DNA of 64,000 bases from Pseudomonas sp. JAI120 (GTDB lineage: Bacteria > Pseudomonadota > Gammaproteobacteria > Pseudomonadales > Pseudomonadaceae): contig NZ_JACHCZ010000005.1 in the NCBI RefSeq assembly GCF_014207255.1, forward strand, positions 248,001-312,000, read 5' to 3'. This document shows positions 51,454-59,727 of this stretch, in pieces. The notes beneath the pieces are model-generated. The model searched no databases. It was not told where the DNA came from and saw only the letters and a list, made by a program, of their open reading frames with translations. The translations under genes were made by a program, and so were the position numbers. Position 1 is the first letter of the stretch; every line of letters starts with the position of its first letter.

Positions 51454-52671
51454 TCACACCTCCACGTTGCCGACATTGAATACCTTCGCTGCGTACTGCA
51501 AAAACGAGGGGTCTTCGCAGACGTTCTTCACCGGGTCATCGGAGAACTTCACCACCGGTTCGCCGTGCACGCGCACCAGCTTCATGACGATGCTCAGCGG
51601 CTCCACGCCCTCCACATCACAGGCCAGGCTGGTGCCCATGCCGAAACCGAACTTGGCCTTGCCACGGATGTGCCGCAGGATCGGCAGGCACTTTTCGAAG
51701 TTCAGGCCGTCGGAGAACATCAGGTCCTTGGTCATCGGGTCGATGCCCAGCTGTTTGTAGCGGGCCAGCACCTTGTCGGCCCAGGCGATGGGATCACCGG
51801 AGTCCTGGCGCAGGCCGTCGTAGAGCTTGGCGAAGTACAGGTCGAAATCCTTGAGGAAAAAATCGGTGCTGATGGTGTCGGTCAAGGCAATGCCCAGGCG
51901 ACCGCGGTATTCACGCACCCAGTTTTCCAGGCCGGCGTTCTGGCTTTCGCGCAACCGCCCCAGTTGCTGGTGCACCATCATCCACTGGTGCGCCATGGTG
52001 CCGATCAGCGGCAGGTCGAATTCGTAAGCCAGGTGCGCATTGCTGGTACCGACGAACTGGCCGGGGAAGTCGCGGCGCATGATGTCCACTACTTCGCGCT
52101 GGGCCTTGAACGACAGGCGCCGGCGCGTGGAGAAGTCGGAGACGCGCAGGTCGGCCAACTCGTCGCGGCTGAGGTTTTTCTCCAGCCAGTCGAACTTCTG
52201 GTAGAGCTTGCGGGTGACGTCTTCCAGGGTCACGTCGGGGTATTTGGCGCGGTTGCGCAGCTCGCTGACCAGTGCCAGTACCGGTTGCTCGAACATGATG
52301 CAGTGCAGCATCGGCCCGACCACACGGATGTTCAGTTGGCCGTCGACTTCGCTGACGTGGATATAGCGCAGGTTGAAGCGGAACAGGCCGAGGAAGCGTT
52401 CGTAGTCGGGGGTCAGGTATTCGCGAAAGCGTGGGTTGAACAGAAAGCGCAACTCGCCCTCACGCATCTGCAGGCCGGCCATGTTCTCAAGCTCGGCGCG
52501 CAGTTCGGGGATCAGGTGGCCGAGGTTTTCCTTGGAGCGCACGATGAAGTTGTATTCCACATCGACATTCGGGTGCTGGTGCAACACCGCCTGCATCATG
52601 GTGAAGGTGTAGTAGTCGGTGTCGAGCAAACCCTGGATAACCGGGGCTTCGTAGTCGTAGGCACTTTCCAT
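51454..52671 (-). CDS. pncB: Nicotinate phosphoribosyltransferase
   Basis: A 405-residue PncB converting nicotinate and PRPP to nicotinate mononucleotide. Typical segments are LLDTDYYTFTMMQAVLHQHP at the N-terminus, DFSTRRRLSFKAQ, GTSNAHLAYEFDLPLIGTMAHQ and the phosphate-binding region SDGLNFEKC. It sits 11 bases after pncA and one base before nadE, so the three steps from nicotinamide to NAD+ are mostly co-encoded. NadD is not in this operon. Confidence 0.96.
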   Translation of the reverse strand: MESAYDYEAPVIQGLLDTDYYTFTMMQAVLHQHPNVDVEYNFIVRSKENLGHLIPELRAELENMAGLQMREGELRFLFNPRFREYLTPDYERFLGLFRFNLRYIHVSEVDGQLNIRVVGPMLHCIMFEQPVLALVSELRNRAKYPDVTLEDVTRKLYQKFDWLEKNLSRDELADLRVSDFSTRRRLSFKAQREVVDIMRRDFPGQFVGTSNAHLAYEFDLPLIGTMAHQWMMVHQQLGRLRESQNAGLENWVREYRGRLGIALTDTISTDFFLKDFDLYFAKLYDGLRQDSGDPIAWADKVLARYKQLGIDPMTKDLMFSDGLNFEKCLPILRHIRGKAKFGFGMGTSLACDVEGVEPLSIVMKLVRVHGEPVVKFSDDPVKNVCEDPSFLQYAAKVFNVGNVEV

Positions 52672-52682
52672 GGTGTATCTCC

Positions 52683-53330
52683 TTAACGCGTGGCCATCGC
52701 GGCCAGTTCTTCGCGGGTGCTGCTGATGACAGCACCGGCCTTGAGCAACTCATTGACGGCCTGTACGCCGCCCTCCTCGCTGATCCCCCGGCACGCCGGC
52801 AGGTGCAGGACCACCTCCAGGCCGGCCTTGAGCAGTTGCAAGGCGGTGGTCTTGACGCAGTAGTCCAGGGCCAGGCCGCCGACGATCACGCGGCTGACGC
52901 CCTGGGCCTTGAGGTACTCGATCACGCCGGTGGAGAGTTTGTCGTGCAGGTCGTGGTAGCAGGCGCCATAGGGGTGCAGGTCGGGTTCGACGCCCTTCCA
53001 GATGAAGTAGTCGTAGTCATAGGGCGTGGGCAACTCGTCGAGCAAGGTAAAGCCTTCGGTGCCCGGTACGCAGTGGCTGACCCAGGTTACATCGGCATGG
53101 GCCAGGCCGGTGGGCTGGAGCATCTCGCTGTGCTGCGCGACCACCCAGGGTGCGTGCGGGGTGTGGGCGTCCTTGCTGCCGACGCGGTGGCCGGCGAGGC
53201 TGGCCATGTAGTTGAGTTCGGCACCGATCTGGTCACCGCCGGCCACCGGCAACTCGTTGGGGCACAGCGGCGTGAAGCTCTTCTGGGCATCGACGTCGAA
53301 TGAAGCAATGGCAGTTTTCGCAAGGGTCAT
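52683..53330 (-). CDS. pncA: Nicotinamidase
   Basis: A 215-residue isochorismatase-fold nicotinamidase, deamidating nicotinamide to nicotinate. The catalytic Asp is in ASFDVDAQKSF, metal ligands lie near KDAHTPHAPW and the nucleophile Cys is in GGLALDYCVKTTALQ. ATG 53330 has AGGAGAACC upstream. It is the first gene of the operon, divergent from nrtR and downstream of the palindromic operator. Confidence 0.95.
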   Translation of the reverse strand: MTLAKTAIASFDVDAQKSFTPLCPNELPVAGGDQIGAELNYMASLAGHRVGSKDAHTPHAPWVVAQHSEMLQPTGLAHADVTWVSHCVPGTEGFTLLDELPTPYDYDYFIWKGVEPDLHPYGACYHDLHDKLSTGVIEYLKAQGVSRVIVGGLALDYCVKTTALQLLKAGLEVVLHLPACRGISEEGGVQAVNELLKAGAVISSTREELAAMATR

Positions 53331-53356
53331 GGCGGTTCTCCTGTGGCCCGAAAACA

Positions 53357-53377
53357 AAAGTACACGTCATGTACTTT
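53357..53377. promoter_or_regulatory. NrtR operator (pncA-nrtR divergent region)
   Basis: AAAGTACA-N5-TGTACTTT is a perfect inverted repeat in the 146-bp region between pncA and nrtR. A second partial site (AGTACATGACATA) occurs at 53414-53426. NrtR repressors of NAD metabolism bind 21-bp palindromes of this kind, and the location directly ahead of the salvage operon supports the assignment. Confidence 0.75.
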
Positions 53378-53476
53378 CATTGCAAGAAACATTTGGTTAT
53401 CTACCCTGGAGCCAGTACATGACATATCTGTTCGATCCGTTAGACTGTGCCCCACCGCTGTTCAGAAGGACGTCAC

Positions 53477-54169
53477 ATGCCCCTTAGCCCCTACCTCCAT
53501 ACCGTCGACCTGTGCGTGCTGTGCTACTGCCGCGCCGCCGGGGAACTCAAGTTGTTGCTGAACAAGCGCGAAGCCGAGCCCTTCGCCGGGCATTGGGCGC
53601 TGCCGGGCGTGGTGGTGAATGGCGGCGTGCAAGATCTGAGCCTCCAGGATGCGGTGGAACGCTTGCGCGCCAGCAGCAAGGTCGGCCTGGAGCTGGCCTG
53701 GAGCGAGCAAGTGGGCACGGTGGGCGATGCGTTTCGCGATCCGCGTTGCTGGTCGTCGTCAACCTACTACCTGGCGATCATCGCGGATGAGGTGGCGCCG
53801 AGTGAGCATCAAGGCTGGTTCCCGCTGAAGGCGGTGGCCGATGGCAGTATCAAGTTACCGTTCGACCACAACAGCATCGTCGCGGCGGTGCAGGACCGGC
53901 TGTTTTCCAAGTCGCTGTACAGCAGCTTGCCGCTGATGTTCCTGGGCAATGAGTTCAGCGCGCCGGAGGCGACCACGATCTTTTCCCTGGTGCTGGAGCG
54001 ACCGGTGCTCAAGACCAGTATTCGCCAGCGCTTGTTGAAGCTGACGGAGGCGGGATATTTGCGCGAGACGGGGCGCAAGAAGCAGGGTGAAGGCGGCAGG
54101 CCTCAGGCGACGGTGGAGAATCTGAAGCCTGGGGCGGTTTACTTCTTTGATCGCAGTTTTGCCGACTAA
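53477..54169 (+). CDS. nrtR: NrtR-type Nudix-related transcriptional regulator of NAD metabolism
   Basis: A 230-residue protein starting at ATG 53477 (AAGGA upstream). Residues about 8-140 form a Nudix-like fold (VLCYCRAAGELKLLLNKREAEP, HWALPGVVVNGG), but the catalytic Nudix box is degenerate, as is common in NrtR regulators that sense ADP-ribose. Residues about 155-225 form a winged helix (TSIRQRLLKLTEAGYLRETGRK). Divergent to pncA-pncB-nadE, with a palindromic operator between, so it should repress the operon when NAD is sufficient. Confidence 0.9.
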   Translation: MPLSPYLHTVDLCVLCYCRAAGELKLLLNKREAEPFAGHWALPGVVVNGGVQDLSLQDAVERLRASSKVGLELAWSEQVGTVGDAFRDPRCWSSSTYYLAIIADEVAPSEHQGWFPLKAVADGSIKLPFDHNSIVAAVQDRLFSKSLYSSLPLMFLGNEFSAPEATTIFSLVLERPVLKTSIRQRLLKLTEAGYLRETGRKKQGEGGRPQATVENLKPGAVYFFDRSFAD

Positions 54170-54200
54170 GCCGCCTTTTCAAGAACGATGACGTTCAAAT

Positions 54201-54287
54201 GTGGGAGGGGGCTTGCTCCCGATAGCAGTGTGACAGTCAGCAAATAAAGTGACTGATCCACCGCTATCGGGAGCAAGCCCCCTCCCC
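54201..54287. repeat. REPIN (inverted REP doublet)
   Basis: GTGGGAGGGGGCTTGCTCCC with GATAGC on the left arm is mirrored by GCTATCGGGAGCAAGCCCCC and TCCC on the right arm, with about 36 bases between. It fills the gap between the convergent ends of nrtR and the polyol dehydrogenase, and can act as a bidirectional terminator. Copies are typically scattered through P. fluorescens-group genomes. Confidence 0.85.
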
Positions 54288-54309
54288 CAGTTTTGATTGG
54301 GGAATTGCT

Positions 54310-55083
54310 TTAGCTCATCCAGTTGCCGCCGTCGACGTTATAGGTCTGGGCCACCACATAATCCGCCTCCTTCGACGCCAGGAAGATCGCCATTCCGGTG
54401 AGGTCTTCAGCCGTACCCATCCGCCCGAACGGCACCTCTGCCCCCACGCGCCGCTTCTTCTCGCCAGGCGCCAGGCCTTCATGCCTGGCAAACAGCGCAT
54501 CCACCCCATCCCAATGCTCACCATCGACCACACCGGGGGCGATGGCGTTGACATTGATCCCTTGCTTGATCAGGTTCAGCCCCGCCGATTGCGTGAGGCT
54601 GATCACCGCCGCCTTGGTCGCGCAATACACCGCCACCAACGCCTCACCGCGTCGCCCGGCCTGGCTGGCCATGTTGATGATCTTGCCGCCGTGCCCCTGG
54701 CTGATCATCTGCCGGGCAGCGGCTTGCAGGGTGAACAGCGTGCCGGCGACGTTGATCGAGAACAGCCGATCAAAGCTGTCGCGGCTGATGTCGACGATGG
54801 GTGCCAGGTCGAACAGCGCCGCGTTGTTGATCAGGATGTCGAGCTTGCCGGCCTGGGCAACCACGGCGGTAATCGCGCTGTCGATGGAAGCCTGGTCGGT
54901 GACGTCCATCGCTACCGCGTAGGCTTGTGGGCCAAGCTCGGCGGCGGTGGCCTGGGCCCGCTGCAGGTTGATATCGGCGATGGCGACGGTCGCGCCTTCA
55001 TGGATATAGGCCTGGGCAAACGCGCGGCCAATCCCGCGTGCCGATCCGGTGATCAGCGCGCTCTTACCTTCGAGTCGTTTCAT
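54310..55083 (-). CDS. Short-chain polyol (sorbitol/L-iditol-type) dehydrogenase
   Basis: A 257-residue SDR enzyme. It has a cofactor motif TGSARGIG (residues about 12-19), NNAA near 88, the catalytic Ser in NMASQAG and the YCATK pair, and a C-terminal AQTYNVDGGNWMS. The overall sequence resembles PolS/SmoS sorbitol dehydrogenases oxidising D-glucitol and related polyols with NAD+. It follows the polyol-binding protein gene by 21 bases and ends next to the REPIN. Substrate is inferred from similarity and neighbours. Confidence 0.85.
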   Translation of the reverse strand: MKRLEGKSALITGSARGIGRAFAQAYIHEGATVAIADINLQRAQATAAELGPQAYAVAMDVTDQASIDSAITAVVAQAGKLDILINNAALFDLAPIVDISRDSFDRLFSINVAGTLFTLQAAARQMISQGHGGKIINMASQAGRRGEALVAVYCATKAAVISLTQSAGLNLIKQGINVNAIAPGVVDGEHWDGVDALFARHEGLAPGEKKRRVGAEVPFGRMGTAEDLTGMAIFLASKEADYVVAQTYNVDGGNWMS

Positions 55084-55104
55084 AAGGCATCTGTCCTTTG
55101 AACA

Positions 55105-56415
55105 TTATTTGGGATAGCCGGCGCGTTTCATTTCGCGCTCGGTGGTGGACTGCGCCTGGAGCAACGCCTGCTCAACCGACATGCCCCCCGTCAGCGCCGC
55201 CGAGAACAGCTTGCCGACGGACGTGCCGATGGCCTGGAACTCCGGGATGGTCACGTACTGGATACCCACGTACGGCACGGGTTTGGCCGACGGGTGCGCG
55301 GGGTCGGCGTGCTGCATCATCTCCAGGGTCACCTGGGCAAACGGTGCGGCCTTGAGGTACGCCGCGTTGTAGGTGGACTGGCGGGTACCGGGCGGTACGT
55401 TGGTGATGCCTTCTTTATCGGCGACCAGCTGGATGTAGTCCTTGGACGTGGCCCAGGCGATAAAGGCCTTGGCGGCGTCCTTGTGCTGGGAAGTGGCCGG
55501 GATCGCCAGCGACCAGGCGTACAGCCAGGAGGAGCCTTTGTCGGTGACTTCGGTGGGGGCCGCGGCGAAGCCTACGCTGTCGGCGACTTTGCTTTGACTC
55601 TTGTCGGTGGTGAAGGAGCCGGCGACGCTGGCATCGACCCAGATCGCGCACTTGCCGCTGTTGAACAGCGCCAGGGTTTCGTTGAAACCGTTGCTGGACA
55701 CGCCGGGCGGCCCATATTGCTTGAGGGTGTTGACGTAGAAGTTGGCGGCGGCGGTCCACTCGGGGCTGGTCAACTCAGGCTTCCACTGCTCATCGAACCA
55801 GCGCGCACCAAAAGCGTTGGCCATGGTGCTCAGCAGCGCGATGTTCTCGCCCCAACCGGCCTTGCCGCGCAGGCACATGCCGTACTGGCCTTTGTCCTTG
55901 GCGGTGAGCTGGGCGGCGAATTCACCGAGCTGCGTCCAGGTCGGGTGCGCCGGCATGCTCAGGCCGGCTTGCTTGAACAGGTCGGTGCGGTAGTAGGTGA
56001 CGGTGCTTTCCCCGTAGAACGGCAAGGCATACAAGGTGCCGTTGACCGACAGGCCCTGGCGCACCGAGGGGAAGATATCGTCGGCGTCGTAATCGGCTGG
56101 CAGTTGGGTCAGCGGTTCCAGCCAGTGCTTGGCGCCCCACAGCGGGGTTTCGTAGGTGCCGATGGTGAGCACATCGAACTGGCCGCCCTGGGTGGCGATA
56201 TCGGTGGTGAGGCGCTGGCGCAGCACGTTTTCTTCGAGCACCACCCAGTTGAGCTGGATGTCCGGGTGCTGCTGCTCGAACACCTTGGACAGACGCTGCA
56301 TGCGGATCATGTCGCTGTTATTGACGGTAGCGATGGTCACAGTGTCGGCAGCATGGCTGGGCATGGCCAAGGCCAGGCCGGAAAGCAGGAACAACGCTTG
56401 CGGGAGCTTGAACAT
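55105..56415 (-). CDS. Polyol (mannitol/sorbitol) ABC transporter substrate-binding protein, MtlE-like
   Basis: A 436-residue binding protein of the family 1 (carbohydrate) type. ATG 56415 was preferred over an upstream Met because it gives a standard signal peptide (MFKLPQALFLLSGLALAMPSHA). Mature-region segments such as VTIATVNNSDMIRMQRLSKVF and YALPFYGESTVTYYRTDLFKQAG fit sorbitol/mannitol binders. In P. fluorescens the equivalent gene heads an operon with two permeases, an ATPase and mannitol dehydrogenase. Here only a polyol dehydrogenase follows, so the membrane parts must come from elsewhere or are lost. Confidence 0.85.
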   Translation of the reverse strand: MFKLPQALFLLSGLALAMPSHAADTVTIATVNNSDMIRMQRLSKVFEQQHPDIQLNWVVLEENVLRQRLTTDIATQGGQFDVLTIGTYETPLWGAKHWLEPLTQLPADYDADDIFPSVRQGLSVNGTLYALPFYGESTVTYYRTDLFKQAGLSMPAHPTWTQLGEFAAQLTAKDKGQYGMCLRGKAGWGENIALLSTMANAFGARWFDEQWKPELTSPEWTAAANFYVNTLKQYGPPGVSSNGFNETLALFNSGKCAIWVDASVAGSFTTDKSQSKVADSVGFAAAPTEVTDKGSSWLYAWSLAIPATSQHKDAAKAFIAWATSKDYIQLVADKEGITNVPPGTRQSTYNAAYLKAAPFAQVTLEMMQHADPAHPSAKPVPYVGIQYVTIPEFQAIGTSVGKLFSAALTGGMSVEQALLQAQSTTEREMKRAGYPK

Positions 56416-56501
56416 AGCGGTTTCCACCTGTTGTTTTTGTTGTTGAGGGCCGATTACAGCAGCTTGGGCCGGGCCCTCACAAACGCCTGACGCATGCCTG
56501 G

Positions 56502-56545
56502 CTGATACTTTTTTAACCGCTGCATAGGGCGCAAAAAAGTATCAG
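56502..56545. promoter_or_regulatory. 44-bp inverted repeat, candidate MtlR-like operator
   Basis: CTGATACTTTTTT and AAAAAAGTATCAG are perfect 13-base arms separated by 18 bases, with further partial symmetry outward (CTGG and CCAG). The element lies in the 211-bp region between the divergent binding-protein gene and the AraC-type regulator gene. Position suggests an AraC-family operator controlling one or both. Confidence 0.6.
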
Positions 56546-56626
56546 TGCCAGGCGAAACCGGGGGTAGCGAAGGTAGCGCCAACCCGCGTATTTTGAGGCG
56601 ACTGCACCCATAGAAGAGGCATCACC

Positions 56627-57565
56627 ATGCCCGTCAGTCGCGCCACGCTGTTCGAACACCGCCCCGCCGAGCTTGAGGTGATCCTGCCCGAGCCGCAGCA
56701 CTGCTTTCGCTGGTTCGAACACGACTACCCTTACGATCTGGCGCGCTGGAACCACCACCCTGAATTCGAAATCCACCTGATTCGCCAGGGCAGCGGCAAG
56801 TTGGTGGCGGGCGACTATATCGGTGCGTTCAGTGCCGGGCATGTGGCCCTGATCGGCCCCGACCTGCCCCATGACTGGATCGGCGAACTGGCCCCCGGCG
56901 AACATTTGAGCGGTCGCGACGTGGTGCTGCAATTCGACGGCGCCGCCCTGCTTGCCCTGCGCCAGACCCTGCCCGAACTCGGCGACTTGCAGCCGTTGTT
57001 CGAACAGGCCCGGCGCGGCCTGGAATTCAGTGGCGACACCGCCGTGCAGGCCGCACGGTTGATGGAAGCCATCGGCAGCGCCCACGGCCTGCAACGGCTG
57101 ACCCTGTTCCTGCAACTGCTCGACTACCTGAAAAACGCCCCGGCGCAGCAGGTAAAGGCCCTGGCCAGCCCCTGTTACGCTCCGACCCTGGACGCCCGCA
57201 GCGCCGAGCGCATCAACAAGGCCTTCGACTACCTGATGCGCGAACTCACCGGCGACGTGCGCCTGTCAGTGATCGCCCAACAGTTGGACATGAGCGAACC
57301 TGGCTTCTCACGCTTCTTCAAGCGCAACACGGGCCATGGATTTATCGACCTGATGCGCAAATTCCGCGTGCAACGCGCCTGCCGGTTGTTGCTGCAAAGC
57401 GAGATGTCGGTGGCGGATATTTGTTTTGAAGTGGGCTACGCCAACCTGTCCAACTTCAACCGGCACTTTCGAATCGAGATGCACCAGACGCCCAGTGAAT
57501 ACCGCCGTGAAACGGCGATGCACCTGTTCAACCCCATCGAGAAAATGACACCCAGTCATTTCTGA
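56627..57565 (+). CDS. AraC-family regulator of polyol uptake, MtlR-like
   Basis: A 312-residue regulator. The N-terminal cupin-like sensing part (about 20-150) has WNHHPEFEIHLIRQGSGKLVAGDY, and the C-terminal double helix-turn-helix (about 210-295) has LSVIAQQLDMSEPGFSRFFKR and VADICFEVGYANLSNFNRHFR. The start ATG 56627 is preceded by GAAGAGG. The sequence resembles MtlR, the activator of mannitol/arabitol genes in P. fluorescens. Divergent from the binding-protein gene, as expected for that system. Confidence 0.85.
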   Translation: MPVSRATLFEHRPAELEVILPEPQHCFRWFEHDYPYDLARWNHHPEFEIHLIRQGSGKLVAGDYIGAFSAGHVALIGPDLPHDWIGELAPGEHLSGRDVVLQFDGAALLALRQTLPELGDLQPLFEQARRGLEFSGDTAVQAARLMEAIGSAHGLQRLTLFLQLLDYLKNAPAQQVKALASPCYAPTLDARSAERINKAFDYLMRELTGDVRLSVIAQQLDMSEPGFSRFFKRNTGHGFIDLMRKFRVQRACRLLLQSEMSVADICFEVGYANLSNFNRHFRIEMHQTPSEYRRETAMHLFNPIEKMTPSHF

Positions 57566-57632
57566 TCAAAAGGTCGAGTAATTCTGCTTTTTTCCATGGC
57601 ATTCAAGCCATTAAGTAAAGTTGGTACAGCCT

Positions 57633-57648
57633 GTGCAACCGTTTGCGG
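57633..57648. promoter_or_regulatory. PurR-like (LacI-family) operator before the nucleoside genes
   Basis: GTGCAACCGTTTGCGG matches the PurR consensus ANGCAANCGNTTNCNT at all core positions and misses only the outermost A and T. It lies 73 bases upstream of the Tsx-like gene. A purine-responsive LacI-family repressor is the likely binder; its gene is not in the window. Confidence 0.5.
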
Positions 57649-57720
57649 TACGAACTTGACCGCCAAGTTCCCCACGACCCGATGAATCGGGTTCAAACCG
57701 CGTACGAATAGGGACTTTCA

Positions 57721-58668
57721 ATGCACCCAACCTCAAGGCCCCGTGCCTGCTTTGGTGTTTCCTTGCTACTGGCCGCCGTAACGGGAGTACTCAGCGCGCC
57801 CATTTTGGCGCAGGAAAAACCCGTCGATGACTCAGCACAGGGCGAAACCCTGAGCCCTGAGGCCAGCCCGGCGAAAAAAGGCGTCTATCTGTCGGAATGG
57901 TTCAACCAGGACCTGACGCTGATCGGCAGCAAAGACATCAGCTTCGGCCCCAAGCCCCAGGATGATGTCTACCTGGAATACGAGTACTTCGGCCGCAAGG
58001 GGCCCTTCGAGTTGTACGGCTACATCGACGTGCCGAAGATCCTCGGCATCGGCAACAGTAACGACAAAGGCGCGTGGGACCATGGCTCGCCGGTCTTCAT
58101 GGAGCACGAGCCGCGTATCTCCATCGACTACCTGGCCGGACGCAGCCTGGCCATCGGCCCGTTCAAGGAATGGTATGTGGCGTTCGACTGGATCTACGAC
58201 CACGGCAGCAATAAGGCCAACCGAGCCAACACCCTGTACAGCGGCCTCGGCACCGACATCGACACCCACTCGCGTGTCAACCTGTCGGCGAACTTCTACG
58301 GGCGTTACCAATGGGAAAACTACGGCGCCAGCAATGAGTATTCCTGGGACGGCTACCGCGCGCAGATGAAATACATCGTGCCCATCGGCAAGTTCGACAA
58401 CGGCGCCTCGCTGACCTACATCGGTTTCACCAACTACGATTTCGGCTCGGACCTGCACAAGGACAACCCGGCGCGCACCGCCAACGCCCTGGTGGCGACC
58501 AACGTGCTGCTGTATTCGTTCACCCACCTGCGCTTTACCCTGGTCGGTCGTTATTTTCATAACGGCGGCAACTGGGAAGACGGCAGTGAGTTGAACTTCG
58601 GCGAGGGTAACTTTCGCGCCCGCTCCGACGGCTGGGGTTATTACGCCGGCGTGGGCTACCAATTCTGA
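57721..58668 (+). CDS. Tsx-like nucleoside-specific outer-membrane channel
   Basis: A 315-residue outer-membrane protein with an N-terminal signal peptide (residues about 1-30, ending in LSAPILAQ) and an alternating aromatic-rich barrel pattern ending in WGYYAGVGYQF, with the C-terminal Phe typical of outer-membrane porins. Segments such as YLEYEYFGRKGPFELYGYID, HEPRISIDYL and WYVAFDWIYDHG fit the Tsx/OmpK nucleoside-channel family. It is followed 14 bases later by a periplasmic purine nucleoside permease-family gene, so the two probably act together in nucleoside uptake. Confidence 0.85.
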   Translation: MHPTSRPRACFGVSLLLAAVTGVLSAPILAQEKPVDDSAQGETLSPEASPAKKGVYLSEWFNQDLTLIGSKDISFGPKPQDDVYLEYEYFGRKGPFELYGYIDVPKILGIGNSNDKGAWDHGSPVFMEHEPRISIDYLAGRSLAIGPFKEWYVAFDWIYDHGSNKANRANTLYSGLGTDIDTHSRVNLSANFYGRYQWENYGASNEYSWDGYRAQMKYIVPIGKFDNGASLTYIGFTNYDFGSDLHKDNPARTANALVATNVLLYSFTHLRFTLVGRYFHNGGNWEDGSELNFGEGNFRARSDGWGYYAGVGYQF

Positions 58669-58682
58669 TCAAGGAGTATTAG

Positions 58683-59711
58683 ATGAATACGTTTACCCGT
58701 CTTTCGCTGGCCGTCGGCCTGGCGCTGCTGCCCCACGTGGTGCTGGCTGATTCTGCTGCCCCCATCAAGCCCAAGGTGATGCTGATCACCATGTTCGCCC
58801 CCGAGGCGCAAACCTGGATCGACCGCCTGGAACTCAAGCAGGAAGTGCGCGTGCCGGGCCTGTCCGCCGAATACCCGGTGATCCGCTGCAACACCCGGGA
58901 CGTGTGCCTGCTGGTGACCGGCATGGGCCAGACCAACGCTGCCGCGTCCACCCTGGCCCTGGCCTTGTCGCCCAAGTTCGACCTGCGCCAGAGCTATTTC
59001 CTGATCGCCGGGATTGCCGGCATCAGCCCGAAACACGGCACCATCGGCACCGCCGCCTGGGCCCACTACCTGGTGGAATTCGGCACCCAGTGGGAACTGG
59101 ATTCGCGGGATGCACCCAAGGATTGGCCGACCGGCTACCTTGGCATCAACACCAAGGGCCCCAACGAAAAGCCGCCACTGGACTACAAGACCGAAGTGTT
59201 TGAGCTGAACCCCAAACTGCAGGCCAAAGCGTTCGCCCTGTCGCACACAGTCGAACTTACGGAAAGCAAAGAGTCCGCCGCCTGGCGCAAACACTACCCC
59301 GCCGCACCCGCCAACCAGCCGCCGCAAGTCACCCGCTGCGACACCCTGGCGGGCAATACCTGGTTCTCCGGCACGCGCCTGAGCGAACGCGCCGAGGTGT
59401 GGACCAAATTGCTCACGGATAACAAAGGCGAATACTGCACCACCCAACAGGAGGACAACTCCACCTATGAAGCCCTGCTACGCGCCAGCCGTGAAGGGTT
59501 AGTGGACATCCAGCGCCTGGCCGTCGTACGTGCCGGATCGGACTTCGACCGCCCGTACCCTGGCTACAGCGAAGTGGACAACCTGCTCAAATACGCCGAC
59601 CAGGGTGGGTTCGTACCGGCGTTGGAAAACCTCTACCGCACGGGTAACCCGCTGGTACAGGCGATCCTCAAGAACTGGTCGGCATGGGAAAAAGGCGTCC
59701 CAGAAGCCTAG
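58683..59711 (+). CDS. Purine nucleoside permease (NUP) family protein
   Basis: A 342-residue protein with a signal peptide (MNTFTRLSLAVGLALLPHVVLA) and a phosphorylase-like fold: PKVMLITMFAPEAQTWIDRL, VTGMGQTNAAASTLALALS and FLIAGIAGISPKHGTIG. NUP proteins were named for purine nucleoside uptake in Candida; bacterial members are exported and resemble nucleoside phosphorylases, so the name may not describe the true activity. AAGGAG lies 10 bases before ATG 58683. Operon partner of the Tsx-like channel. Its convergent neighbour ends 16 bases away. Confidence 0.85.
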   Translation: MNTFTRLSLAVGLALLPHVVLADSAAPIKPKVMLITMFAPEAQTWIDRLELKQEVRVPGLSAEYPVIRCNTRDVCLLVTGMGQTNAAASTLALALSPKFDLRQSYFLIAGIAGISPKHGTIGTAAWAHYLVEFGTQWELDSRDAPKDWPTGYLGINTKGPNEKPPLDYKTEVFELNPKLQAKAFALSHTVELTESKESAAWRKHYPAAPANQPPQVTRCDTLAGNTWFSGTRLSERAEVWTKLLTDNKGEYCTTQQEDNSTYEALLRASREGLVDIQRLAVVRAGSDFDRPYPGYSEVDNLLKYADQGGFVPALENLYRTGNPLVQAILKNWSAWEKGVPEA

Positions 59712-59727
59712 TGCACATCAGAATGTG

